Positions 42,414 through 51,542 of a stretch of DNA of 64,000 nt are shown here, one piece after another. Within the stretch, counting starts at the first letter, position 1. Every line of letters begins with the position of its first letter. A model generated the notes under the pieces. It made no database searches. It saw only the letters and a program-made list of their open reading frames with translations, and had not been told where the DNA came from. Source of the DNA: JACMLD01 sp038207265 (GTDB lineage Bacteria; Bacteroidota; Bacteroidia; Chitinophagales; Chitinophagaceae); NCBI GenBank assembly GCA_038207265.1, contig JBBQZZ010000008.1, forward strand, positions 1 through 64,000, in the 5' to 3' direction. Made by a program: the position numbers and the translations under genes.

Positions 42414-44219
42414 ATGAACATTAGAAATATAGCTATCATAGCACACGTTGACCACGGTAAAACTACCCTGGTAGACAAGATTTTACATGCCACAAAAGTA
42501 TTCCGCGACAATCAGGAGACAGGCGATTTGATTATGGATAGTAACGACCTTGAAAGAGAGCGTGGCATCACTATTTTTAGTAAGAATGCAGCGGTTGAAT
42601 ACAAGGGAACCAAGATCAATGTAATTGATACTCCGGGTCACAGTGACTTTGGCGGTGAAGTGGAAAGAGTATTGAAAATGGCAGACGGAGTTTTGTTATT
42701 GGTAGATGCCTTTGAAGGTCCCATGCCACAAACCCGTTTTGTATTGCAGAAAGCTTTGCAATTGAATCTTCGTCCCATAGTTGTAATAAACAAGGTAGAT
42801 AAGCCTAACTGCCGTCCAGATGAGGTACACGATGCGGTATTTGAATTGTTTTTTAACCTCGATGCCTCAGAAGAACAGTTGAACTTTGCTACTTTTTACG
42901 GTTCTGGTAAAAACGGTTGGTTCAATAGTAAGAACGAACAAATTGAAGGTATTGAGCCACTACTCGATGGAATATTAGAACATGTTCCTGCTCCCAAAGT
43001 ATCAGAAGGTCCTTTGCAAATGCAGATCACTTCATTGGATTATTCTTCTTTCCTGGGAAGGATTGCAGTGGGTAAAGTTGCCCGTGGATCAATTAAAGAG
43101 GGACAGTCCATAGCATTAATGCAGGCTGATGGTGTTATCAAACGACTGAGGGTAAGAGAGCTGTATACATTTATGGGAATGGGTAAGAAAAAAGCGACAG
43201 AAGTATTTGCCGGAGATATATGTGCAGTGGTAGGTCTGGAAGATTTTAATATTGGAGATACCATTGCTGATATTGACAAGCCCGAAGCACTACCTGTTAT
43301 CAGTGTAGATGAACCTACTATGAGTATGCTTTTTGGTATCAACAACTCACCTTTCTTTGGTAAAGAAGGAAAGTTTGTAACCAGTCGTCACCTGCGTGAT
43401 CGGTTAATGAAAGAAACAGAAAAAAACCTTGCATTAAGAGTGGAGGATTCGGATAGTGCAGATAGTTTTTTGGTATTCGGCCGTGGTATTTTACACTTGG
43501 GTATATTAATAGAAACCATGCGTCGCGAAGGATTTGAATTGACCATTGGTCAGCCAACCGTATTGGTAAAAGAAATTGATGGCAAGAAACATGAGCCTTA
43601 TGAAATACTGGTGGTAGATGTTCCTGCTGACTATAGTGGTAAAGTAATAGACCTCGTTACTCAACGCAAGGGCGAAATGCACATAATGGAAAGCAAAGGC
43701 CAGATGCAGCATCTTGAATTTGAAATTCCCTCAAGGGGTTTGATTGGTCTGCGTAGCAACATGCTAACTAACACAGCTGGTGAAGCCGTTATGGCCCACC
43801 GTTTTTTAGAATATAAACCCTGGAAGGGTCATATTCCCGGCAGAAACAATGGCGTTTTGTTATCTAAGAACCAGGAGCGCACAACGGGTTATTCCATTGA
43901 TAAGTTACAGGATCGCGGAACCTTTTTTGTGGATCCGGGTGAAGAAGTTTATACCGGTCAGATCATTGCTGAGCATATTAAGCCGGGTGATTTGGTGGTC
44001 AATGCAACGGAACCAAAAAAATTAACCAATCACCGCGCCAGTGGTAGTGACGATGCAAGTAAAATTGCTCCTAAAACATTAATGACGCTGGAAGAATGTA
44101 TGGAATACATTCAACAGGATGAGTGTATTGAAGTAACTCCCAAAAGTATCCGTATGCGCAAGGTTGTGCTGGATGAAGATGAAAGAAAAAAACAAAGCAA
44201 GAAAATGGAAACGGCGTAA
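42414..44219 (+). CDS. typA: Translational GTPase TypA/BipA
   Basis: Ribosome-binding GTPase of the EF-G/LepA group that helps ribosome assembly and stress adaptation, often at low temperature. 601 residues, normal length. G-motifs seen are AHVDHGKTTLVDKIL (G1), RGITIFSK (G2, switch I), DTPGHSDFGGEVERVL (G3) and NKVDKPNCRP (G4). The C-terminal half has the TypA-specific PSRGLIGLRSNMLT block. The gene is single, with a predicted promoter upstream and a clear terminator after it. Confidence 0.97.
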   Translation: MNIRNIAIIAHVDHGKTTLVDKILHATKVFRDNQETGDLIMDSNDLERERGITIFSKNAAVEYKGTKINVIDTPGHSDFGGEVERVLKMADGVLLLVDAFEGPMPQTRFVLQKALQLNLRPIVVINKVDKPNCRPDEVHDAVFELFFNLDASEEQLNFATFYGSGKNGWFNSKNEQIEGIEPLLDGILEHVPAPKVSEGPLQMQITSLDYSSFLGRIAVGKVARGSIKEGQSIALMQADGVIKRLRVRELYTFMGMGKKKATEVFAGDICAVVGLEDFNIGDTIADIDKPEALPVISVDEPTMSMLFGINNSPFFGKEGKFVTSRHLRDRLMKETEKNLALRVEDSDSADSFLVFGRGILHLGILIETMRREGFELTIGQPTVLVKEIDGKKHEPYEILVVDVPADYSGKVIDLVTQRKGEMHIMESKGQMQHLEFEIPSRGLIGLRSNMLTNTAGEAVMAHRFLEYKPWKGHIPGRNNGVLLSKNQERTTGYSIDKLQDRGTFFVDPGEEVYTGQIIAEHIKPGDLVVNATEPKKLTNHRASGSDDASKIAPKTLMTLEECMEYIQQDECIEVTPKSIRMRKVVLDEDERKKQSKKMETA

Positions 44220-44240
44220 GTACACCTATATATAATTGAT

Positions 44241-44266
44241 AGCCGCTGTTCATCAGCGGCTTTTTT
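44241..44266 (+). terminator. Rho-independent terminator after typA
   Basis: Perfect 8-bp stem AGCCGCTG / CAGCGGCT with loop TTCAT, followed by a T-run. It starts 22 nt after the typA stop codon. Confidence 0.92.
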
Positions 44267-44564
44267 ATTGCAATGACCGAAACCTTCTTTACACCGAAAG
44301 CATTTTATACAGCTAAATAGGCAGTTCACCGGTTAATTACTAATGTTTACCAGTTTCAGCTTTTTAAGTGTTCAACAGCGTTCTATATTTGCCCTGCGAT
44401 TGAAACATAAATAATAGCAACGGCTGTAACGAAATGCCAGTAAGGGTTTCAAAGAATATTAAGAATATATTTTTAGATATTCGTTATGTAACATTCAGCA
44501 AAATCCGGCGTCTTAGAAAGCACAAACAACAAAAGAAAAAATCATTAATATAAAAACCTTAACA
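44267..44564 (+). promoter_or_regulatory. Promoter and long leader of the PepSY-like gene
   Basis: An exact -7 element TATATTTG lies at 44384-44391 with a T-run about 18 nt upstream, leaving a leader of about 165 nt before the ATG at 44565. Inside it GAATAT / ATATTC (44463-44482) can form a weak hairpin. This is one of the few long leaders in a window where most predicted promoters sit within 25 nt of the start codon. Confidence 0.45.
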
Positions 44565-45017
44565 ATGAAAAAGAAAATTTTAATCGTGGCTCTGCTGGTC
44601 TCTTCAATATTGACCAGCGCATTCGCCGGCAAAACGGAATCTGTCAGCGAGAAAGTGCTGACCTCATTTAGAAATGAATTCAAACAGGCACAAGAATTAA
44701 ACTGGGAAACCGGAAAGGGTTTCGCAAAGGTTACCTTCAAATTAAATGAGCAGGTGATGTTTGGTTATTATGAAGAAAATGGAAACCTGGTGGCTTTGGT
44801 AAGAAACATTGTCACCAATCAATTGCCTATTAACCTGATGACAACAGTACTGAATAACCTGGAGGGTTATTGGATCACAGACCTGTTTGAAGTTGCGGCA
44901 TCCCAAAGCAGATCTTACTATGTTACCATTCAGAATGCGGACAATACACTGGTATTGAAATCTGAGGACGGTGGTGCATGGCAACTTTACAAGAAAACAC
45001 GGAAGGATGTTGACTAG
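44565..45017 (+). CDS. Exported PepSY-like protein
   Basis: 150 residues. A signal peptide (KKKILIVALLVSSILTSAFAG, to about residue 23) is followed by a small mixed fold: SEKVLTSFRNEFKQAQELNW, FAKVTFKLNEQVMFGYYEENGNLVAL, and a second similar half ending ADNTLVLKSEDGGAWQLYKK. This pattern, with a helix followed by W-x-x-x-x-G-F-A-K-V-x-F, fits the PepSY-like proteins common in Bacteroidota, whose function is unknown. It has its own promoter and terminator. Confidence 0.72.
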   Translation: MKKKILIVALLVSSILTSAFAGKTESVSEKVLTSFRNEFKQAQELNWETGKGFAKVTFKLNEQVMFGYYEENGNLVALVRNIVTNQLPINLMTTVLNNLEGYWITDLFEVAASQSRSYYVTIQNADNTLVLKSEDGGAWQLYKKTRKDVD

Positions 45018-45039
45018 TACTTTCAGTTGGTTTTGTTGG

Positions 45040-45072
45040 AAAACACCCTGGTTTACCGGGGTGTTTTATTTT
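45040..45072 (+). terminator. Rho-independent terminator after the PepSY-like gene
   Basis: Stem AAACACCC / GGGTGTTT (8 bp) around a 10-nt inner region, followed by a T-rich tail. Confidence 0.85.
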
Positions 45073-45109
45073 TTAGTTCCACAAACTTTTAAGTCTTTTT
45101 GTTTAGTTG

Positions 45110-45117
45110 TATTTTTG
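45110..45117 (+). promoter_or_regulatory. Predicted -7 element of the small membrane protein gene
   Basis: TATTTTTG is an exact TAnnTTTG match 15 nt before the ATG at 45133; TTTT lies 19 nt upstream in the -33 area. Confidence 0.45.
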
Positions 45118-45132
45118 TTTAAATAGGTGGCA

Positions 45133-45348
45133 ATGAAAAAGTGCGCGTCCATTATTATACTCTTGCTTTTATTATCTTTAGCTCAGCCCGGAAAGCTGGA
45201 AGCCCAATGCTCTATTTGTACAAAGACTGCCCAGCAAATGGGTGAGCGCCCTGCAAAAGCATTGAACGGTGGTATACTCTACCTGGCTGCTATGCCTTTT
45301 CTCATCTTTAGTTATATAGGTTATCGTTGGTGGAAAACCAATCGCTAA
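45133..45348 (+). CDS. Small membrane protein with CSIC motif
   Basis: 71 residues. An N-terminal signal or anchor (CASIIILLLLLSLAQPG) is followed by QCSICTKTAQQMGERPAKALNGGILYLAAMP and a second hydrophobic segment, ending with IGYRWWKTNR. I recall this C-x-x-C, GLN/ALNGGILYL, GYxWW pattern from short hypothetical proteins in many Bacteroidota, but no function is known. The start is the ATG at 45133; a GTG two codons earlier is also open. A promoter element lies 15 nt upstream. Confidence 0.75.
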   Translation: MKKCASIIILLLLLSLAQPGKLEAQCSICTKTAQQMGERPAKALNGGILYLAAMPFLIFSYIGYRWWKTNR

Positions 45349-45520
45349 TTTCCTCATTTCTTTCAATTGTAACTTTGTATTTCTCCAACAATGCGGAGCA
45401 CAGCGTTCTTGTAATTTCACATATGACTTAATTTTCCAGATCAGCATATGCAAGCCAATTGTATTATTGGTGATTTAATTAGAAGTGATATTATTATCTT
45501 CAGGGAATAAACAACTGCAT

Positions 45521-47935
45521 ATGGGAAAATTATTTTTGCTGTTCATGCTGTTGCCATGCATGGTGACAGCGCAAAAAATTGCAACAATAGAAGAAAAGAC
45601 AAACGGCCTGAAAAAATACGAAGGCTATTTTAATTTCTACTGGGATGAAAATGCCGGCAAGGTCTGGCTCGAAGTAGATAAACTTGATTCAGAGATTTTA
45701 TACCAGACTTCTTTACCCGCGGGACTTGGTTCCAATGATATAGGACTCGACCGTGGATTACTGGGCCATACATCTATTGTTAAGTTTTCAAAAGTTGGCA
45801 GGAAAGTATTATTAATTGAACCCAATTTTAACTACCGGGCAGTCACAGACGAAAAAAATGAACGCCGTGCAGTTGAACAATCATTTGCACAATCTGTTTT
45901 ATGGGGCTTTACGGTAGAAGCGGAAACTGCCGGCAAATTGCTGGTTGATGCAACAGATTTTATTTTGCGCGATGCAATGAAAGTAGCCAACCGGTTGAAG
46001 ACCGGCCAGCAGGGCACTTATATAGCAGAAAAAAGCAGGAGCGCGATATACTTACCCCGTACAAAAAATTTTCCGCAGAATACTGAATTTGAAGCGACCG
46101 TTACATTCATCAACAACGATGGCATTACCGGAAGTTTTGTACAATCTGTTACGCCTTCCGCGGACGCTATCACCGTAAGAATGCACCATTCTTTTGTTCA
46201 ATTACCGGATAACAACTATCAACCCCGGGTATTTGATGCGAGATCCGGTTTTATTCCTGTTTCTTATTTCGACTATAGCACACCGGTAACTGAACCGATT
46301 GAAAAATTTGTAATCATGCGGCATCGGCTGCAAAAGAAAAATCCTGGTGCTGCTATCAGCGAACCGGTAAAGCCTATTGTCTATTACCTTGATAACGGAA
46401 CGCCGGAACCCATCCGCAGCGCATTGCTGGAAGGTGCCGGCTGGTGGAACCAGGCATTTGAAGCAGCGGGTTACAAAAACGCCTTCCAGGTAAGGGTATT
46501 GCCGGATAGTGTAGACCCTATGGATATCCGTTATAACCTTATTAACTGGGTACACCGTTCTACCCGCGGGTGGAGTTACGGTGCCGCGGTAGTGGATCCA
46601 AGAACCGGGGAAATTATCAAAGGACAGGTTTCGCTGGGTTCTTTGCGTGTTCGTCAGGATTACTTGATTGCGCAAGGTATACTGGCCCCTTTTGAAAATG
46701 GTTTGCCAGCAGATGATAAAATGTTGAAAATGGCCTTGGATAGATTGAAACAATTAGCTGCTCACGAGGTAGGACATACACTTGGATTGATGCATAATTA
46801 TGCTTCCAGTGTGAACAACCGCGCCAGTGTGATGGATTATCCGCATCCCCTGGTAAGGTTGAATGCAAAAGGTGAAATTGATCTGACCAATGCTTATGAT
46901 ATGGGTATTGCTGAATGGGATAAAATGGCAATTACATGGGGCTATAGCGATTTCGCTAAAGGAACCGATGATGCGGCAGCTTTGAATAAAATATTAGCCG
47001 ATGGCACAAAAAAAGGTTTGCAATTTATCAGCGACAGAGATGCAAGGGCAGCAGGTGGATTACATCCCCAGGCTCATTTATGGGATAATGGAACAGATGC
47101 TGTAAACGAACTAAAGGAAGTAATGAAAGTACGCGGTGTTGCATTATCTCAGTTTGGGGAGAAAAATATTCGTCCGGGTATGCCCATGGCAATGCTGGAA
47201 GATGTGCTGGTGCCTGTTTATTTATTTCATCGTTACCAGCTGGAAGCAGTTACCAAAATGGTGGGTGGTATGTATTATACCTATGCTTTACGCGGGGATG
47301 GACAGACAGTAACCAGGGCGCTTTCAAAACAGGATCAGTTAAGGGCGTTGAATGCTGTAGTCGATTGTATAGATCCAAAGCAGCTAGCCCTGCCCGATAG
47401 AATAGCGCAATTAATACCACCAAGACCCGCTGGCTATAATTTTACAAGAGAATTGTTTAAGAAGCGAACCGGTCTTGCTTTTGATGCATTGGCTCCTGCT
47501 GAATCTGCTGCCGATTTTCCGTTGTCTTTTTTATTCAACAGCGAAAGAGTGAGCCGCATGGTGCAGTATGAAACCAATGGTGGTTTGGGTGCCAATGAAA
47601 TGATCAGCCTGCTGATGGATAAGACATGGAAAGCGGCAAGGAGAACCGGCATGGAAAAAATCATTCAATTACAAACAGAACAATTGCTGCTTACCTACCT
47701 GCTGGCATTATCAATTGATGAAAACGCAAATTACCTGGCACGTGCAGCGGCACAGAAAGGAATAACGGATCTGAAAAAATTCATTGAGGATAAAAAGAAA
47801 ACTGCCACAGATGAATTATACCTGGGTCATTATGCACTTGCATTGGAAAGAATGAAGGCACCTGAAAAAGCAAAACCAACCCAACACAAAGATTTGCCAC
47901 CGGGCGCTCCTATTGGATGCGATGTAGAAGATTAA
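45521..47935 (+). CDS. Secreted zinc metalloprotease (DUF5117/DUF4953 type)
   Basis: 804 residues from the ATG at 45521. A signal peptide (GKLFLLFMLLPCMVTAQ) is followed by a DUF5117-like N-terminal region (GYFNFYWDENAGKVWLEVDKL...). The zinc site is of the metzincin form HExxHxxGxxH: H415, E416, H419 and H425 in AAHEVGHTLGLMHNYASS, with a later SVMDYPHP Met-turn. The C-terminal part is helical. It is probably periplasmic or surface-exposed. Many Bacteroidota carry this large family; substrates are not known. Confidence 0.9.
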   Translation: MGKLFLLFMLLPCMVTAQKIATIEEKTNGLKKYEGYFNFYWDENAGKVWLEVDKLDSEILYQTSLPAGLGSNDIGLDRGLLGHTSIVKFSKVGRKVLLIEPNFNYRAVTDEKNERRAVEQSFAQSVLWGFTVEAETAGKLLVDATDFILRDAMKVANRLKTGQQGTYIAEKSRSAIYLPRTKNFPQNTEFEATVTFINNDGITGSFVQSVTPSADAITVRMHHSFVQLPDNNYQPRVFDARSGFIPVSYFDYSTPVTEPIEKFVIMRHRLQKKNPGAAISEPVKPIVYYLDNGTPEPIRSALLEGAGWWNQAFEAAGYKNAFQVRVLPDSVDPMDIRYNLINWVHRSTRGWSYGAAVVDPRTGEIIKGQVSLGSLRVRQDYLIAQGILAPFENGLPADDKMLKMALDRLKQLAAHEVGHTLGLMHNYASSVNNRASVMDYPHPLVRLNAKGEIDLTNAYDMGIAEWDKMAITWGYSDFAKGTDDAAALNKILADGTKKGLQFISDRDARAAGGLHPQAHLWDNGTDAVNELKEVMKVRGVALSQFGEKNIRPGMPMAMLEDVLVPVYLFHRYQLEAVTKMVGGMYYTYALRGDGQTVTRALSKQDQLRALNAVVDCIDPKQLALPDRIAQLIPPRPAGYNFTRELFKKRTGLAFDALAPAESAADFPLSFLFNSERVSRMVQYETNGGLGANEMISLLMDKTWKAARRTGMEKIIQLQTEQLLLTYLLALSIDENANYLARAAAQKGITDLKKFIEDKKKTATDELYLGHYALALERMKAPEKAKPTQHKDLPPGAPIGCDVED

Positions 47936-47963
47936 TTTGGTTACTTTGAAGCCAGGAGATATT

Positions 47964-48860
47964 ATGACAGCAGCTATAAATATCACAAAGGTTAAACGGT
48001 CAGCGATAAAAGATGCACTATTTTCAATAGTCATTCCTACCTGGAATAACCTGCCCTACCTGCAACTATGCATTGAAAGCATCCGGAAAAATTCTGTCTT
48101 CCATCACCAGGTTATTGTTCACATTAACGAAGGAAAAGATGGAACCGACAAATGGATAATTTCACAAAGCGATATTGATTATTCTATCAGCGAAGAAAAT
48201 ATCGGCGTATGTTATGCATTGAATAGTTGCCGCACATTGGTAGATACCTCCTATATATTATACTTAAACGATGACATGTATGTTTGCCCCGGGTGGGATA
48301 AAGCGCTGAAAGATGAAATTGAAAAGATTGGGCATAATAATTTTTTTCTTTCTTCTACAGCCATCGAGCCAACGGCACAGAGTATCTGTTCTATTGAAAA
48401 AAATTTTGGGAAAGACATTTCAGATTTTGATGAACAGCGACTTTTAAAAGAATTTGGATCAATGCCTAAGGAAGATTGGCAGGGTGCTACATGGCCCCCC
48501 AATATTATTCATAAAGACACCTGGGATCTCGCCGGAGGTTACAGCATCGAATTTTCCCCGGGTTTGTTTTCGGATCCTGATTTTTCAATGAAACTCTGGA
48601 AACTTGGCATCAGGCTTTTTAAAGGTGTTGCTGCAAGCCGTGTATATCATTTTGGATCTGTCTCATTAAAACGCTTAAAGAAAAACAAGGGCTATTATAC
48701 TTTTGTAGCCAAGTGGGCCATTACTCAAAATACTTTTTCAAAACAATATTTACGGCGCGGTCAACGCTTTGACGGAAATTTGACAGAACCTTTAATCACA
48801 GCAGCCCAAAAGATAAACAATCAATTCAAACAACTCAAAGCAATTTTTATAAGAGATTGA
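47964..48860 (+). CDS. Glycosyltransferase family 2 protein
   Basis: 298 residues from the ATG at 47964; the frame continues nine codons upstream. GT-A fold: FSIVIPTWNNLPYLQLCIESI at the N-terminus, ISEENIGVCYALNSC, then YILYLNDDMYVCPGW where the DxD-like metal site is NDD. The later WPPNIIHKDTWDLAGGYS and FSDPDFSMKLWKLG blocks complete the domain. It likely transfers a sugar to a surface glycan. It begins the glycan group and ends 1 nt before the convergent methyltransferase gene. Confidence 0.88.
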   Translation: MTAAINITKVKRSAIKDALFSIVIPTWNNLPYLQLCIESIRKNSVFHHQVIVHINEGKDGTDKWIISQSDIDYSISEENIGVCYALNSCRTLVDTSYILYLNDDMYVCPGWDKALKDEIEKIGHNNFFLSSTAIEPTAQSICSIEKNFGKDISDFDEQRLLKEFGSMPKEDWQGATWPPNIIHKDTWDLAGGYSIEFSPGLFSDPDFSMKLWKLGIRLFKGVAASRVYHFGSVSLKRLKKNKGYYTFVAKWAITQNTFSKQYLRRGQRFDGNLTEPLITAAQKINNQFKQLKAIFIRD

Positions 48861-48861
48861 A

Positions 48862-49542
48862 TCATTCAATCTTGAAATATTCATTGAAGTAAGAGGCTGG
48901 TTTGAGGTTGAGTAAATCTATCCTCGCTGTATCGAAATCTTCATAAGTCATATCGGTAATTTGATGCTGAGAATAATTGAGCTTGCTCTCAGGTTTTCCT
49001 TTTGTAATTATGCCGAGTCCCTGGTCACAATTCAAAACAAACACATTGATGTCTGTTCGCGTACTGCGCAGGTGAACAATTGACTTCCAGACATCACCGT
49101 TCCATTGACCGGAACCTTTTTTTTGCCATTCTTCAAAAGTGCCTGCCTCTTCTTTTGTAAGGGGATTACAATCGTGCATTATGATGACACCATCGTCCGA
49201 TAAAAATTTCAAAGTATTCTCAACATCTCTTAGTGCAAAAGCATATTCATGCATACCGTCGACAAGCGCCAGCTGAACTTTTTTTTGTGCAAACAATTTC
49301 GGAGCATCCTGTGCAAAAAAATCATCACTTGTTTTTTGAATATAAGTATTATACAAGTTGTAAGGATTCGTAAAAAGCTTACCTATTTTTCTACTGTTGT
49401 CGAAAGCAAAAGCAGGATCTACAGCAATTTTAAACCTGCTGTTTACACGGAAGAAAACGTGACCATTAAAAACGCCAATTTCTAAATAATTTTTTAGTTT
49501 TTTTTGCTGCATCAGCAATCTTATAATAGTCAACCGATTCAT
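48862..49542 (-). CDS. Class I SAM-dependent methyltransferase (Methyltransf_24-like)
   Basis: 226 residues. The SAM-binding strand is NYLEIGVFNGHVFF, followed by FKIAVDP; LALVDGMHEYAFALRDVENTL and GVIIMHDCNPL match the family that includes sugar O-methyltransferases, where the DGxHxY and HD residues bind a divalent metal. Lying among glycosyltransferase genes, it may methylate a surface sugar. It is convergent with the GT2 gene (1-nt gap) and follows meaB on the same strand by 39 nt. Confidence 0.8.
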   Translation of the reverse strand: MNRLTIIRLLMQQKKLKNYLEIGVFNGHVFFRVNSRFKIAVDPAFAFDNSRKIGKLFTNPYNLYNTYIQKTSDDFFAQDAPKLFAQKKVQLALVDGMHEYAFALRDVENTLKFLSDDGVIIMHDCNPLTKEEAGTFEEWQKKGSGQWNGDVWKSIVHLRSTRTDINVFVLNCDQGLGIITKGKPESKLNYSQHQITDMTYEDFDTARIDLLNLKPASYFNEYFKIE

Positions 49543-49581
49543 ACTAATGATTTATTTGTAGAAGTTTAAATCTTAAAGTTA

Positions 49582-50496
49582 TTATTTCATTTTCGCACAA
49601 TAGTTTTCAACAAAGCGGTAAAGATTAAACCCCGGTTGGTTACTGGCCGCCTTAATCATTTTAATCAATTCATGCCGGTGAATGTTTTGCATCTTTTTTT
49701 TCTGGATCAACTGGTAGCTTTTGCCCGCCAATAGCCAATATTTTTTATCAATCTTTTGGTTTTCCTCTAGTTGTTTGTTGATGCCTTTAACCAATTCGGA
49801 AATTCCTTCTTTTTGCGAAGCTATTGTTTTGAAGATTGGAATTGCAGCTTTTTTTTCAATTGGAATATGCGACTGCATTTGCCGGAGATTGCTGATAAAA
49901 ATATCGGATCCTGGCCTGTCCGCTTTATTAACTACAAATACATCTGCAATTTCCATCAGGCCCGCTTTCATTGCCTGGATGTCATCTCCCGCTTCTGGTA
50001 CGAGCACTACCATTGTTATATCTGCTATAGAGGCAATCTCTACTTCGCTTTGTCCTACTCCTACTGTTTCGATAATAATATAATCATAACCTGCAGCTTT
50101 GATTACATCAGTGATTTCTATGATACCAGCATTTAGCCCGCCCAGCTGACCTCTTGTTGACAATGATCTGATAAAAACAGAGGGGTTGGTATACCATTCA
50201 CTCATTCTTATGCGGTCGCCCAACATGGCACCGGGATGAAAAGGAGACGAAGGATCCACACAAATAACTGCTATTTTTTTGCTTTGTTTCAGCAATGCAG
50301 CAATTAAAGCATCTGCAAGGGTACTTTTTCCTGCACCCGGCGGACCTGTAATTCCTATAATCCGTGTAACGGTGTCGGGTAGTTGTTTCAGTATTTCATT
50401 GTAACCGGGTACTTCATTTTCTACCATTGAAATGGTTCTCGCCAGGGTTTTGATATCACCCGAAATGAGTTGTTGTATGATTGCTTCCGGCTCCAT
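49582..50496 (-). CDS. meaB: Methylmalonyl-CoA mutase-associated GTPase MeaB
   Basis: G3E-type GTPase that guards cobalamin loading of methylmalonyl-CoA mutase. 304 residues. The P-loop GITGPPGAGKSTLADAL, the CVDPSSPFHPGAMLGDRIRM switch, ETVGVGQSEVEIA and the NKADRPGSD nucleotide-specificity motif are all present. The mutase genes are not in this window. The start ATG overlaps the stop of the upstream glycosyltransferase gene by one base (TGATG), so translation of the two is probably coupled. Confidence 0.93.
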   Translation of the reverse strand: MEPEAIIQQLISGDIKTLARTISMVENEVPGYNEILKQLPDTVTRIIGITGPPGAGKSTLADALIAALLKQSKKIAVICVDPSSPFHPGAMLGDRIRMSEWYTNPSVFIRSLSTRGQLGGLNAGIIEITDVIKAAGYDYIIIETVGVGQSEVEIASIADITMVVLVPEAGDDIQAMKAGLMEIADVFVVNKADRPGSDIFISNLRQMQSHIPIEKKAAIPIFKTIASQKEGISELVKGINKQLEENQKIDKKYWLLAGKSYQLIQKKKMQNIHRHELIKMIKAASNQPGFNLYRFVENYCAKMK

Positions 50497-51542
50497 CAGA
50501 TCTGGGGAATTTGTTTTTCAATCCTTGCTTTAATCCATTCAGGCTTTACTTGCGTAATACAACTGCAGGGAACGAGATTATTTTTACAATCTGTGCAAAA
50601 TTTGTCCAGGACAAAAGTGCTTGTGTTTGGGCCCAGTGGTGCCCATCTACCCGGATCAATCGGCCGCATGGGTGGGTAGATTCCCATTGCTTCTTTTCCC
50701 AGAGCTGCAGCAATATGCAAAGGTCCTGTGCTGTTTGCAACCAATCCGTCACAACAGGAAATAAATGAGATAAATTCTTCCAGGCTCATTTGTCCGCAAA
50801 TATCAGTCACGCGTTCGCCTAGATCGATAAATAGAGGATGCAGCAATTCTCTTTCTTTTTGTGTGCCGGAAATGAAAATGCGATACTTGTTAAGATCCAG
50901 GGAGCGGACAAGCTGAATAAAATTTGCAAGCCCCCATTCCCTTGCGCTGCCTTGTGATTTTGGGTGAAGAATCAGGTTGTATTTATCATTTGAAATCAGT
51001 TGCTTCAATCTTTCAGGTAAGGGTTGAATTTTTTCCAGGCCAAATAAATTTCCTATTTCCTTTAATGAAAAATTGCGTTTGATGCCAAAGGGTCTTAAAA
51101 GTTTAAGATTAAGTTGTGCTTCATGTAAAAAAGAATTTCTCCTGCTCAGTGAAACAAACCGATTGCAGGTAAACCAGTGAAACAGGCGGTTGGTTGTACC
51201 GATCCGAATGGGAATTTTAATGTGAACAGCACGCCTGGCTATGGCCGCTACCGGGAACACATGTAAAATGGCGGTAGGTTTACTGTCGCCAATCACAATA
51301 CCATCATTGGCAAGGAAAGCATTTAAATCAATAAACTCGTCCACGAATTTGCAAGCTTCGATAACGGGGCGTGTATATGAACTGCCAAGAAAGGCAATTT
51401 TTATTCCCGGAAAATGTTGCTTCAACACTGCAGCTACGGGTAATGTTAATACAACATCCCCGATACTGTCGGTTCGGCTGATAATAATATTTTTGAGATC
51501 CGTTACCAAGTTGTCAGATAATTTTGTAATTCTGAAAATCAA
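50496..51542 (-). CDS. Glycosyltransferase family 9 (heptosyltransferase-like)
   Basis: 348 residues from a TTG at 51540-51542. GT-B protein of the LPS heptosyltransferase family: NIIISRTDSIGDVVLTLPVAAVLK at the N-terminus and, in the second domain, NLILHPKSQGSAREW, the central CCDGLVANSTGPLHIAAALG and the GIYPPMRPIDPGRWAP nucleotide-sugar loop. It probably adds a sugar to the lipopolysaccharide core. The start is uncertain: the TTG overlaps the previous gene by 29 nt, while a TTG at 51507-51509 would give no overlap. meaB follows with a 1-base overlap. Confidence 0.88.
   Translation of the reverse strand: MIFRITKLSDNLVTDLKNIIISRTDSIGDVVLTLPVAAVLKQHFPGIKIAFLGSSYTRPVIEACKFVDEFIDLNAFLANDGIVIGDSKPTAILHVFPVAAIARRAVHIKIPIRIGTTNRLFHWFTCNRFVSLSRRNSFLHEAQLNLKLLRPFGIKRNFSLKEIGNLFGLEKIQPLPERLKQLISNDKYNLILHPKSQGSAREWGLANFIQLVRSLDLNKYRIFISGTQKERELLHPLFIDLGERVTDICGQMSLEEFISFISCCDGLVANSTGPLHIAAALGKEAMGIYPPMRPIDPGRWAPLGPNTSTFVLDKFCTDCKNNLVPCSCITQVKPEWIKARIEKQIPQI

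Noticed and set aside
46202..46753. 183-codon reverse-strand frame across the metalloprotease gene
   Set aside because: It is contained in the protease coding sequence with intact zinc motif; no protein-like features of its own.
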